From Luscinia megarhynchos (taxonomy: Eukaryota > Chordata > Aves > Passeriformes > Turdidae), in NCBI GenBank assembly GCA_034336665.1, contig JAPFBE010000002.1, positions 79,118,905 to 79,182,904 of the forward strand: a stretch of 64,000 nt of DNA, in the 5' to 3' direction. The notes under the pieces were generated by a model, which was given only the letters and a program-made list of their open reading frames with translations, was not told where the DNA came from and did no database searches. The position numbers and the translations under genes were made by a program. Each line of letters starts with the position of its first letter. The first letter of the stretch is position 1. This document shows positions 1-10,625 of this stretch, in pieces.

Positions 1-2599
1 ATTCTAGAAAGACTAAGACAAAGCCTATGTCCAGATTTCCTAATAAGCTGGAAAATGAATGGATCACTTTTCAGTGGAAGTTTAGCTCACAGCTTTTTGG
101 TTGTTATTTTTTAAAAGAACAGGTATTTTGTTTTCATGTGAACATGATGCAATTTGCTGTTTCAAAGTCTGCCTTCCAGTTGTGCTAAGTCTGATTCTGG
201 ACGTATATGGAAGGAGGAGCAGGTGCCCCAGGTGCATTATCAAACATCCAAACTGTTGTCTGTCTGAACTGTTGGAAGTGAGCTACAGCCCACCTTAACA
301 ACTCCATTAAAAATTAGTGTAATTATTACGTCTCACAGTAGAAATAGACATGTCTATATACAAGTATATAGATATTATTTAGATATAAATACAGTTTGTT
401 AAAAGCAGAACTGAGTATAATTTCCTTCTTAAAGCTTCAGATAAATTATCCATGTTTTTGAATACGCCACTGGCTTTCAAACTACAGCACTAAGATAATT
501 AGTGCTAATTCTACACTTGGATTTCAGTTACAATAATTTTTTAAAATTATGACTTCCTATTATCATCCTTATGTAACAAATCTTTAGGGGTTGTCTATCA
601 AATTAGTAGGAGTTCTCTGAAGTCTTTGAGAACAGAAGCAATTCTAGGATGCTGCCTTCAAAAAACATTTATGAGATTCCACCTAAACCAGACTTATTTT
701 ATTAAATGAAGACTTGAATAGTCATTTCTAATTTAAATATTGTCACAGGATTGTCATCTGGATGATTTTGCATACCATATTGTCAAACTAATAAGTAAAT
801 GAAGGTTTATAAAGATAACGCTAATTCATTCTACCTTTTGAATGATGATCTAATGCTTCATTAACTCTTTTTTGTAATTAATCTAGTATCAATATGGGAA
901 GTAAGAAAACACCTTTGAGCAATTATTGACCTGTTCATCAGTGACAAAAAAAAAAACTTCAGGTAATTAAAGTGTATTTAATAAATGCTATCCCACATTT
1001 AAAGTGTCATACCTCATATGTAATGGCCTTGATGGTGGAATATAGCTGGCCCTTGCAACAGTCACTGTAAGAGGGCCTAAACTGAATTGGGTCCTGTTTC
1101 TTCTGCCAAAAAAGGAGGGGCAAGAATCTGAATTTTTGCTTCCCTGTCCCTAAGGACATTACTTAAATCAATTTCACTCTCTCAAATAAGAAAGGCGACT
1201 CTTTAATCTACACTATCTCTGTGAACTGTACTTTTCCTCAATAGAATAACATCCTTAAACACACTGAACTTTAGTTATATTTATGAGTGCAAGGGGCCTC
1301 CAGCAGTTGAAAGTATAGTAAATGCTGCTCATTTTGTAATCTGCTTTCCTCAGTTGCATAATCTGAGACATATAAAGCATATCATAAATTGAAGTGGAGA
1401 AGACATTAAAAGAAAAAAGAATGAAAAAAACACGAAAGCAAAATGACTAACAAATGATTCATGTAACTGTGTATCCAGATTATGTATATATATATGCACA
1501 AAAATATGCACAAATCTATTTTTGTATATATGTATTATACAAACTTGTAACCTTTTCCTACTGAATTGAATAGCCAAGTGATTTAGCTTCAATACCCAGG
1601 CACGAGTGAAAGTCCTGTGTGTAACTAAAGGTAAGACTACATCTACTTACAACTTTCTCCAGAGCTCAACATGTGGGAGTGATTCAGGCTAAGGGTTTCA
1701 GTTTAGCTAATGGCATACTGTGCACACTGACCATTTGTTAGATTTGAAACTAGAGTTCAACTCCCCAAACAGCCAGGATCCTGCTCTGAAATTGTGGCTC
1801 AGGCTCCATTTGAACTGCCTCATCACAAAAGACCTGACATATCCAGCAAATAACTATTTTCAGGTAACATCAATAATATATATTTTAGCTTCACTACAGT
1901 TCTTTATTTTGTTTCTTGTGACACATTGTGTTATTATTGCTCAAGGCTTTCCAAAGAGTTAAATGGTAGCATGTTTCTTTGAGACTAATAGAACAGCTCT
2001 TTCAGGGCTCAAAAAGCATTTTTGTATTTCCAAAGAACCTTTCAAAATATGGTGGCCAAAATATTTGAAATATGTGTCCCTGTGGTGATGTCATCCTCAA
2101 GGGAAACATACTTCTGATATGAAGTATTCCCATTAGGAATCTTGGAGATCTTACATCTGTATTCTTAACCTCAAGAGGTTATCAAATGATAATAGTTAAT
2201 TGTAAAATGGGATGTCATGTAACGGACTGCTGGCAGGCATGTTGGCGGTAGTTATAGGTCATTGCACAAATATTTGTAGGGGAAGTGAAGGCTTCATTTG
2301 GCCTTAACAACCAGACATCTTAGACAAATATTCATGAAGTGAATAACGTTCAGATTCAGGCAGAACCAGAGCCTTTCTGGTCACTTTGGAAAGCACAGAC
2401 ATGCTTGCACACCAGAGAGGCAGAAAAGGCCAGTGGCTGTGGCAGATTTGTGAGACCAAGTTATTCCTAAACTAGGAATGACCACTCAGCTGCTGAGCCC
2501 TGAATACACTTGGGTACACAAGGTAGACTCACCACCTTTAGGAAATATCAGCTCTCCTGTGCAAAGACTTGCCAAGTAGTAGTCTGCAGAAGGAGCCCT
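1..2599. other. AT-rich unique DNA, no gene recognised
   Basis: No open frame longer than about 80 codons is present and none resembles a known protein. The only simple sequence is an A11 run at 946-956 and a short TATATATATA stretch near 1490. No LINE tail or LTR terminus was recognised. Confidence 0.6.
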
Positions 2600-4450
2600 G
2601 CAGGTGGGGAATCCTAGCCAAGAGAGCATTTCAAAGCCATTCACCTTGAAAAGGCTAAAAGACACAGGGGTGCATCTCCTTTCCTTCCCCTCTCAGCTGA
2701 GAAAACCAGGTGCTGCCAGGGCAGCTTTGCTCCCCTTGTTTCTCCCAGCAGTGGCAGTGACAGGATCTCCTGTTCCAGGGAGCCAGTCTCCCCTCCTGTG
2801 CTGCTGCCCTGACATCGAGAGCATGTGGTACCTGCCTAAGGAGGCAGCTGGCCATTAAGCTCTGGAAAGAAGTGTTTTAAGTGTTGACTTGCATGGGGAG
2901 TAGTCTCTGGTGGCTGACCCTCGCCTGCTCCTTCAGCCTGCAGCGAGGAGCACTCAGTCTCAGCACATGTTCTTCTCCTGGCACTCTTAGCAGAGAGAAG
3001 TGACAGATGCTATAACTCAGTCGACCACCTGCAGGGTTCAGGCATGGAAGGTCTCTTCAGAAAGTTAATCCAAATTAACCAGAGATGCAGAGAGGATTTA
3101 CCAGCTGTAATAAAGCCTTCATTTTCAGATTTAGCTTAACTGCATTATGAGTCAAATTAAGCTATGCTGAAATCAGGTCACTTTAATTCTGAATAATAAA
3201 ATGCCCACAAGAGTTTGATGGGGTGTAACTAATCCATTTAAAGCTCAGAGATTCCAGGTTTGTCCCCCTGCAGACCAGACAATGTTGTATTTCACAGTGT
3301 TCCTTCAGCACCAGAGCTGGCTGCAGGGACTGAGCTCCCACCCCAATACACCTCCTGCTTCCCCCTTGCAGCTTAGTGCAGATGGAGGAACTGTGGATTT
3401 GGAACTGAAGCTGGCCCTAAACGCTGTGCTGTGAGGAAGCAGACAGGAGCTGTCAGGCCTGCCAGTGGCACTGTCCTCACACCCTGCAAAGCTCCACGAA
3501 AGCAGCACGGCCCAGCTGCGCGGGAGGAATGCGAGCCCACGCTGTGCTGTGCGCAGGCCGCAGGCTTGGCTGCTCCTTCCCCCTCGCAGGGGGGTGATCA
3601 CAGCCCCAGGGCCAACAGGATTCCTGGGGTGACACCAGAAGCCAGATTCCTGCAATGAGCTGCTTAGAAGACATATCAAATTGGCTCCAATTTCTGTATG
3701 GTGTCAGCAGTTGACTGAGGCACCAGGCAGAGGACCTTGTGTAGAAGAATTCAGTGTCACCAAAGTGGTCTATGTGTGCAAAACCATGACCACTCCAGGT
3801 TCTGTCATGTGTGCAGTGTAGATCTGAGATTATAAAATAGCAGGAAAGTTAATCTGGTCTCTGATAAGTTAACAGAGTGAGCTCTTTCAGCATTTGCTCA
3901 GCCTTTCCTTGAGCCTTAACCTCAATTTCAAGGTGCAAGGTTTGCATGGTTGATGAGGCCTGTGACCTGCTGCACAGTGCTTGAGTTGCGTGTTTTCTTT
4001 GCTGACAGGTACATCTTGAAGATGATTTTGGGGCAGACTCATCCCTCTGTCTCTCACCTCTTTCCCTGGTGGTCAGCACATGCCTGACCCATTTGCAGCA
4101 CAGTGGCCTCCCTCCAGCTCCGTGCCTTATGCTGGTGTGCCTGAGCTGCTGTGTGTCCTGCATGGCAGCAGCTGCCACAGTAGGCAGCTGAGGAAGAGCT
4201 CCGTGGCATAAGGACCCCTGAGCAGCTCTGCACCATTGTCCCTTCTCACCTTGTGCCATCTGCCCCACACCTGCACGGCAGTAAGTACAGGAAAGGAGCA
4301 GTCCCAGCTTTGTGCCAAACCTCTCCACCAAACTGGACTTTTCTAAGCAGAGAAATTTGGAAAGCAAACTCACCCAGCTTGTAGCTTTCTGAGCTGAAAT
4401 CTGCCCATTGTACAGACAGCAATACCTTCTGCAACACAGCTTTTGAAGCA
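2600..4450. other. GC-richer patch with unrecognised overlapping ORFs
   Basis: Base composition rises compared with both sides. A small CpG cluster lies at about 3490-3610. Frames of 84 codons (2604-2858, plus), 124 codons (3305-3679, minus) and 200 codons (3849-4451, minus) are open. They are rich in Cys, Ser, Arg and Gln, with no signal peptide, membrane helix or domain motif that I recognise. Several overlap other open frames on the same strand, as expected for GC-rich non-coding DNA with few stop codons. It could be the remnant of an old repeat, a non-coding RNA exon, or plain unique DNA. No function is assigned. Confidence 0.5.
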
Positions 4451-6659
4451 TCTTTGTGTTCTTGCTGTGTAGGCTGTGTCAGAAGACGTCCTTGTCTCCT
4501 CAGCAACCTCTTCTGCCTTCCTGGAAAGGGAGAGAATCAAGAAGAAAACAGGAGTATCTATCTTCTCACCTACATCAGTGTATTGCATGTAAGAAGTAAA
4601 AAGACAGAAAATACACTGGTTGCAGGATTTTTGGAAAACTTCCTCATATGGGCCTAAAAGAATATACTTTCAAACCCCTAACTATGAGGAAAATTCTCCA
4701 TTTTTCCTCACTTCTGAGATGCACATCTGTTTTTTCGCCCTGTTGAATAGACACTCTGATAGACATCAACAATATGCAGAGATTTACCCATGTGAATCCA
4801 GGAAAGAGCCTTAAATAATCACTGTAAAATTGTTTTTTTACACTGTAGACTTTAAAATGCAATGAAACTTCAAATTTTAAAGACAGCTAAGATGTATCTG
4901 AGGCTGATGCATCCAAAAGAACATATAATGACTCAAGCTTGGGCTGTTTATATCCATTAGGAATAGCTAAAATAAGCCTCATCATCAGATGCTGTAAATC
5001 TCTGCTGGAAGAAGGCCACAGAAATCACAGGTGAATAATTTTTCTAGTTCTGCACCATCACGGATGCTGAAACATCCACGTGGGTAGCCAAACTGCCATG
5101 TGTGATGAGAAATTGTCTCTCACATTCTCCCAGGCATGATCATCCACAAGCTCAGAGCTCAGTCTGTCTTATAGAACCAGACTGGAGAAGATGAGCCTTC
5201 CTTTCTCCCAAATGAGCTATAAAAGATGCAGAGAGTCTCCTTTTATTGGGCACTTCATCTATCTACACAATATGTGCAGCTAAAAATAGCCTGTAAGTAA
5301 TATTGTTAATTGTTGTCAGCTCATATTCAATCAGTTGATTCTAGTGATACTCTCACATCAATAACAGCATTGGGAAATCTGTGTTCATTGTCCTCTCAAG
5401 ACTGGGAAGAAGGAAGAACAACACCAAAGGCTGACGAAAATGTGTATCTTTGAGAAAACAGAAAACAGAATGTGTTTTGTAGTCATATTCAATAAGCCAC
5501 TGAATTGTCTGGGCTGTTATTCTGTTCAGATTTATGTGTGCCTCTCTAGTTGCAGTTTTTGTGATAGGTAGGAAGAGTTAGAATTTGATTCACCTCCCTC
5601 TTCAGTTCAGATGTTGCTTCCCCCATGTCACTCTCACCTATTCAGAGAAGGAATGTCATGTACAGCATGCTATTATTTTTTGTTCAAGTGAAAGAACATG
5701 TTATTTATAAAACATACTCACTTTTCCACACCTAAAGGGCAAAGCTGAGCCTTTTGACTTTCCACCTTTCCAGATGTGAAATTCCAGATCAGATACAATC
5801 TAGAACAACCTTTTTTATGGGCCATCTCTCTATCTCTCTTCCATTCCTTTTTGCGGCCAATAAATTGCATGAAAAGCAGTTCTGTCTGTCTGAGGACTCT
5901 GTCTCAAAAGACTGGAGCAAGTCTTGACTGACCTTCAACTTCGTGGTGTTTCTTGGTCAGAAACATTCAGCATCAATAAGGAAAAACAGAAAAAAAAATT
6001 AGCAGGTAATATTTTTTCCTCATGTATAGGACAGGATGATACAGAAACAAGTCACACTGAACAACTCCCACATTGGAACAAATCAGGTTCAATTGACCCA
6101 AAATTTCTAATTTTAAATTGGGAATAATTTGATTTATGCTTCAAGAATTTCTACAATGATGAAAGTCTTACTCCATCAGCCTGCCCATGTTTTGTTGTCT
6201 GGCAGTATAAATCAGTCACATTACTAAAATTCCCTTGGTTATCTGTGGACATCCTCCAGTATCTGCTTCATGTTGTGGTTAGCTTCAGAGATGTTAGAAA
6301 TATGCACAGGTTCTACATTCTAGTAACAGAAATAATATGTTGGGAGGTGCAAAACAGACAACACACTCACAATATTTTTATTAGTTCTTTGAAGGACATA
6401 TATTATCTTCTTCTTCTTAGTTCATTCAGGTTCCTCTTCATAGATTAACATCTTCTTTGAGATCTGAAAAAATGAAACGGATTAATATTTTGCTTAATCA
6501 TGTGTATGGTTCTTATTTACCTTTGTCCACCTTCCTTTTCCTTGTGCTTTCTCTGTGGTGGTACATATTCTTATTCTGCATGGCTGGCACTTAAGGACAG
6601 TAATGCAATGAGTTCTGTGAACTCCAGAGAAAGGAGTTCTTTGCATAAGGAAAACAAAA
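4451..6659. other. Unique AT-rich DNA, nothing recognised
   Basis: Open frames here do not exceed about 72 codons. A short CTT run occurs near 6407-6418. No repeat family, RNA gene or coding exon could be supported. Confidence 0.55.
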
Positions 6660-6790
6660 TATATGCTGTCTCAACCTGTCTCCTAAACAGTCCAGAGTCT
6701 GCCCTCTGAAAGTCTGATGTGGCAGTTCTGCTGATCTCTCTCCTTCTCCGAGAATTGAAAACAGTCATTTCATCATCATGACTGGCTAAA
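6660..6790 (-). mobile_element. CR1 LINE relic, end of endonuclease domain
   Basis: Read on the minus strand, the frame around 6783-6670 carries HDDEMTVF, then ISRTATSDFQRADSGLFRR. This follows the pattern of the CR1 ORF2 stretch just after the endonuclease domain, where a DHEMVEF-type motif is followed about 18 residues later by an LDFRRADFGLF-type motif. The spacing and order are kept, so the match is not a single short coincidence. Sequence on either side loses the resemblance, and no 3' tail is attached, so this is an internal scrap. It lies about 140 bp from a plus-strand CR1 fragment covering the same part of the protein. It is a dead copy. Confidence 0.72.
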
Positions 6791-6924
6791 GCTGTTTTTG
6801 GTGTATTATTGCTTATTATATCAATTTTGGAAGCTTTATCCATGGCCCCAGGTCAAAAGCAGCATTTTCTTGGGGGTCAGTGCTTATTAGTACAGAAAGA
6901 CTAAAATTCTCAATTTCCAGGGTT

Positions 6925-7640
6925 CCAGCAGTGTATAGGGACACAAAAGCACAGAGTCTGGGAAAGAAGCAGGAAGAAGCAGAGGTCTGTGTGTATTTAC
7001 AAAGCTACAGCATCACTGGAATAACTCAGATGAGATGGAGTAGGCTCTCCAACAACATGCTCTTCAGAAGAGACGTGGAAGAGGACTGTGCCTTGTTCTC
7101 TGTGTTAAGGAACAGTCTTAATATATGGGGCTTTTGAATGGGATGGATAATGGGCTGAGTGAGAGGGTCAAAGAGCTAAGTAAAGTTGCCATTTTGGTAG
7201 GCTTGTGTTACAGACTGCCTGAACAGGGTAAGAAAGCGGCCAAAACCTTCTTTAAACAACTCAAGAAAGTTCTTGGATCAGTGACTCTGGATTTTATGGG
7301 ATAATTCAATCTCCTGACATTTTCTGGAAGAGCAACAATATGGGATGCTGCAGTCAGAGAGGTTTCTGGACAGAATCAGGGATTGTCTCTTGGCAGAATG
7401 GACCTATCAGGAATGATGCAAAGCTAGATCTGCAATTTACAAGGAATAAATGGTTGGCAATGCGAAAAGCTGTATCATCTACTGCTATTTTAGTGTCTTT
7501 GAGCTGGTGGACTTGAAGATCCTGAGGGGAGTGAGGAGGGGGAATAGTTGGGTGCAGATCCTGGGCTGTAGGAAATTAGGCTTTGGTTCATTCAAGAAAT
7601 GGGTAGATGGGATCCCATGGGAAGAGCTCTGAAGGTAAAG
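6925..7640 (+). mobile_element. CR1 LINE relic, endonuclease region of ORF2
   Basis: Several successive frames together track the N-terminal endonuclease part of CR1 ORF2. In order: DTKAQSLGKKQEEAEVC then ITGITQMRW (about 6937-7042), matching the start of the endonuclease. LFRRDVEEDC follows (about 7060-7089). VAILVGLCYRLPEQ (about 7188-7229) comes next, with LDFMG-stop-FN about 38 residues later, where CR1 has a GDFN-type catalytic stretch. Then ELVDLKILRGVRRG and GFGSFKKWVDGIPWEEL (about 7500-7632), matching the end of the domain. At least one frame change (near 7140) and internal stop codons make it non-functional. In CR1 this domain nicks the target DNA for insertion. The degree of decay suggests an old copy. 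Confidence 0.8.
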
Positions 7641-7689
7641 AGTTCAGAAAATCTAGAAGGGACAAGATAACAATGAAATTGAATAAAGT

Positions 7690-7905
7690 AGGTTTTCAAT
7701 GGAGTAAATGTGAAACTTCTTCCCATGTGGCCAATCAAGCATGGGAGCAATTTGCCCAAAGAGATTGCACAATCTTCATCCTCAGAGGTTTTCAAGAACT
7801 GACAATAAATTCCTGAGCTCTCTGGGTTGACCTAACAGCTGACCATTCTTGGAGCAACAGGCTCAGTTAAAAGCCCTGTGAGGTCCCTTCATAAGTGAAT
7901 TGTCC
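7690..7905 (+). mobile_element. Probable CR1 3' end, ORF2 C-terminus and 3' UTR
   Basis: A plus-strand frame at about 7725-7815 reads ANQAWEQFAQRDC, then ILRGFQELTIN. This resembles the CR1 C-terminal pattern WNRLPREVVESPSLEVFK, with a run into the stop. It is followed by text like the usual CR1 3' UTR (a diverged guanine/thymine-rich stretch, then GAGGTCCCTTC near 7881). It directly follows the endonuclease-region fragment, so both may be one element that lost the central reverse-transcriptase portion. No ATTCTRTG octamer is visible at the end, so the 3' boundary is approximate. Confidence 0.6.
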
Positions 7906-8714
7906 AGTAATACCATGAACATGACAGCAGTCTGGTGGAATCAGATGGCCGTGAGAAGATTCAACACCAAAAATGTCAGCTCTGTTAACTCTGACTTCAA
8001 ATATTCATATTGATTCAACTTTCTGGCAGAATAATGGTACATAAGTTATTCAATTTTAAAGATATCTTACAGGAAAAAAAATGGTAGGAAAGAATTGGCT
8101 GGATCTGTCTTCTATTATGGAGATTACAAGTGAAATTCAGCACTTGTTTGTTGGGCAGACAAACTTGTGATCACTTGAGTTTTCTGCTAAGGGCTGAGGA
8201 AGAGAGTTCATATACACTGCTCCAGGGCAAGGTGAACCAGGGAGAAAACTCTGTCTCTGGCTTTCATAGCATTAGGTGTTCCTATTTCAGACTGTTACTG
8301 TCAGTTTAGCAAGTGACTGTGTTTTAAACCTGCAAGCATTGGGTCAGGCAGGTTGAGTGTTTCAGTTCCAGACCATCTCACCATCACATTTTCATGTATG
8401 GAGATTTTCAGATCTTACAGCAACTCAACACCTGTAAAAGCAGACAACTTAATGGAAAAAAAGAGCAACCCTTGAGATGTTTTTTCTCCACAGTTATGTA
8501 GCATAAAGAAAGTTGTAAAAATACTTGGAGCAGAACTTGGGTTTTTGTTGTTAACTCTTTCTTGTGCCATCACAAAGTCATTGTTGAATCACAACTGGAA
8601 CTCAACTAAAGGAATTCAGCATGCCATGTTTCCAAATGCCACACCAGCAAGTTCACAACCATTCTTGTTGGCTGAAGAGTTACATTGACAGTGGATCCAG
8701 CATAGCTGGGGAAG
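7906..8714. other. Unique DNA between CR1 and LTR
   Basis: This is AT-rich sequence with no open frame of note and no recognised repeat. It ends at the left 5-bp flanking repeat of the solo LTR. Confidence 0.5.
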
Positions 8715-8719
8715 GAGGG
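8715..8719. repeat. Left target-site duplication of solo LTR
   Basis: GAGGG here is repeated exactly at 10045-10049, on the other side of a segment that begins TG and ends CA. Five base pairs is the duplication size typical of ERVL-type elements. The pairing was found by inspection, so chance agreement is possible, but the match falls at a right-hand boundary chosen beforehand from the LTR start motif. Confidence 0.65.
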
Positions 8720-8833
8720 TGCCAGGGTACTGACTTGGGTTTTGCCAATTATAATATATTTAATTTCTTTTAGAGATAGGATTTGGGAGTAGAGACAAGG
8801 CAGGCTCAAAACTTAAAAAGGTACAAGAAGAAA

Positions 8834-8839
8834 TTTATT
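8834..8839 (-). promoter_or_regulatory. LTR polyadenylation signal AATAAA
   Basis: AATAAA reads on the minus strand within the LTR, about 115 bp before its 3' end. That is a plausible position for the end of the R region. Confidence 0.55.
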
Positions 8840-9574
8840 AATAACAAAAAAAAATTCAGAATAAGATTTCTAGATTATTCCCTCCTCCCTTCATTCCACA
8901 TTCCTTAACAACATCCTACAGAAAACACTTCAGTCAGTTATCTACCCAAATAATAATTTCAGTCCACTTAAGAGAGAAAAGTCTCTTTTTAAATTATGGC
9001 TTAGGGGGTGTCTTCACCTTCACCGTCTGCATCCGTCCAGGACCTACAGAACCATGAATTTTCCTCCCATTTACACAGTCCTTCCAGAGCCATGTTATGG
9101 GTTACCATGCACACATGGGGTACTACTTTTAAAGGCAAGCTGCTGAAAAACAAAATTCTCTACATCTCCTTCTCTATCAAATGTCTCTGTTCATATTCCA
9201 GTCCCAAAACAGAGAGCTCAATTTCCCTGAGGCAAAAAGTCTTCTTCTCAAGCACCTCAAACCTTCCCAAGTATATTTCACAGTTTAAAGGAATTTTAGT
9301 GTAGTCACAATCCCCTTAGCCCACAAAAAAGATTTTCAGCTACTTATCAGTTGCATCTTTTCAATCTCTTCCCATCAGGAACTTTATTTTCATTCCACTG
9401 ACTTTTGTGGACTCCATGCTTTATTCCTTCTCATTCAGGGAAGCTCAGGAGATCGGAAATCTTATCCAGGCATTAAGAAGTTAAAATTGCATCCAGATTG
9501 TGAAGAAAACCACATGGGCAGCTGGAGGCCTCTTCTGCCATGTGGAGAGGTGAGCCGAGCCGAGCCAGCAGGGC

Positions 9575-9735
9575 CAGAGCCATACGGCCAGTGCCAGGGC
9601 CATGCGGCCGGTGCCGGGAGCCACCAGGCCAGGGCCGAGGCTTCCAGGGCCATGCGGTTGAGGGGGCCAGGGGGCTGGGACCATCCGGCCGGTGCTGGGG
9701 CCATGCGGTCGGGGGGGACGGGACCATGCGGCCGG
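9575..9735. repeat. CpG-rich imperfect tandem repeat within the LTR
   Basis: The core CCATGCGG, or a one-base variant, recurs at 9580, 9600, 9650, 9681, 9701 and 9724. Spacings are 20, 50, 31, 20 and 23 bp, and the core is often followed by CCGGTGC or a G run. The unit is therefore near 20 bp, with interruptions. It lies in the U3 part of the solo LTR. It may be a diverged enhancer-type repeat, but no factor binding is claimed. Confidence 0.7.
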
Positions 9736-10044
9736 GCCAGGCCCCCCCACCAAGCCCGGAGCCGGGCCGGGGCCGGTGCCCCGGCCAGAGCCACCTCACT
9801 TCCCAGGGGCCGGAAGCTGAAAGCCGAAAGGGAGAGCTGTCAACTTGATCCACTGTGATTTGTGAAAGCAAGATAACTTTTCATTGGTTTCCCGAGCTGT
9901 CCATCACCAAATCAGCTCTCCGATTGGTGCCAGCAGCTCACAGGGGACGCTCCCAGAGACGGGAGAGCCCTGCCCACTCCCCAGGCCCACGGAGCTGTCC
10001 CTGAGGCGAATCCACCCTCCCCCTTACCACGTGAAACCAACACA

Positions 10045-10049
10045 GAGGG
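10045..10049. repeat. Right target-site duplication of solo LTR
   Basis: This GAGGG is identical to 8715-8719 and directly abuts the TGTGTTGG end (minus strand) of the LTR. Confidence 0.65.
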
Positions 10050-10514
10050 ACAAATGCTCCCTGAGCTCTCAGCTTAGATGGAAGCTCAGGTTAGGAGTCT
10101 CCTGATTTAAATTGAATTGTGCAACACTCCCATCCTGCAGTTTTAGGAGATATCTTTATGGTGTCCAGCAGCAAGGGTCCACCTCCAAGGTGGAGGTGAT
10201 GTTTGAAAAGGAAGGAAAAGAGATTCTGGAAAAGTTTTTTAGTTGTATTTCAATGGTGTGCAAGGCTTGAGAGAAAATCTTGAAAAGAAGAATCAAAAAA
10301 GACAGAGGGAAACATAAAATAGAATAGAGTATGAAATGGATAAGACACTAGGAGAGAGATTTTTTCTGTACAAATAAATATGTTGTGCACATTTTTTGTG
10401 TTGAAACTGCAAAACATCTTTAAACAGAGATGGTAATTGGCAGTGGTATTAAAATTGACTGGGAAAAGGTTATTAAAAGAGTACATGAAAGATATTTTTG
10501 AATTGATCTCACAA
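10050..10514. other. Unique DNA, nothing recognised
   Basis: This is AT-rich sequence with a small palindrome (CCACCTCC followed by AAGGTGGAGG, near 10180-10198). A minus-strand frame of 105 codons (10250-10567) runs through AT-rich DNA and partly overlaps the neighbouring CR1 relic. It has no recognisable domain. Confidence 0.5.
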
Positions 10515-10625
10515 AATGTTTTCATGAATTGCTTTAACACATAGAGAAATAAGTGTATTAGTGGCATTTGCTGATGATATCAAACTGGGAAGCATCATCA
10601 GTTCAGAGGAGGTCTGCAATAGCAG
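10515..10625 (+). mobile_element. Short CR1 relic around the reverse-transcriptase FADD motif
   Basis: On the plus strand, DNA at about 10562-10613 encodes VAFADDIKLGSIISSEEV. This matches the CR1 reverse-transcriptase active-site stretch, FADDTKLGG followed by an acidic segment. Just upstream, nucleotides reading TTTTCATGAATTGC resemble the CR1 text for FINDL, with a frame break between. FADD contains the two metal-binding aspartates of the polymerase. Only about 110 bp is alignable, so chance cannot be fully excluded. If real, this is one of the oldest relics in the window. Confidence 0.55.

Larger units (their letters stand above)
8720..10044 (-). mobile_element. Solo LTR of an avian endogenous retrovirus
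   Basis: On the minus strand the segment starts TGTGTTGGTTTCACGTGG, which I recognise as the start of a long avian LTR family, and ends CCCTGGCA. It is flanked by the 5-bp repeat GAGGG. Its first 500 bp (10044 down to about 9540) are GC- and CpG-rich, as expected for U3 promoter sequence. The 3' part is AT-rich and has an AATAAA signal at 8839-8834, followed by a short pyrimidine-rich U5. No gag, pol or env sequence and no second LTR copy are present, so this is a solo LTR left by recombination between the two LTRs. Length is about 1325 bp. Open frames inside it (up to 132 codons, Pro/Gly/Ala-rich) are by-products of GC-rich sequence. Family name and class are not certain. Confidence 0.8.

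Noticed and set aside
3849..4451. 200-codon minus-strand open frame
   Set aside because: It has no recognisable domain, its composition is Cys/Ser/Arg/Gln-rich, and several other frames overlap it in the same GC-richer patch. Length alone is not enough evidence.
9462..9871. Pro/Gly/Ala-rich open frames on both strands
   Set aside because: They lie inside the GC-rich U3 part of the solo LTR and arise from the CCATGCGG repeat.
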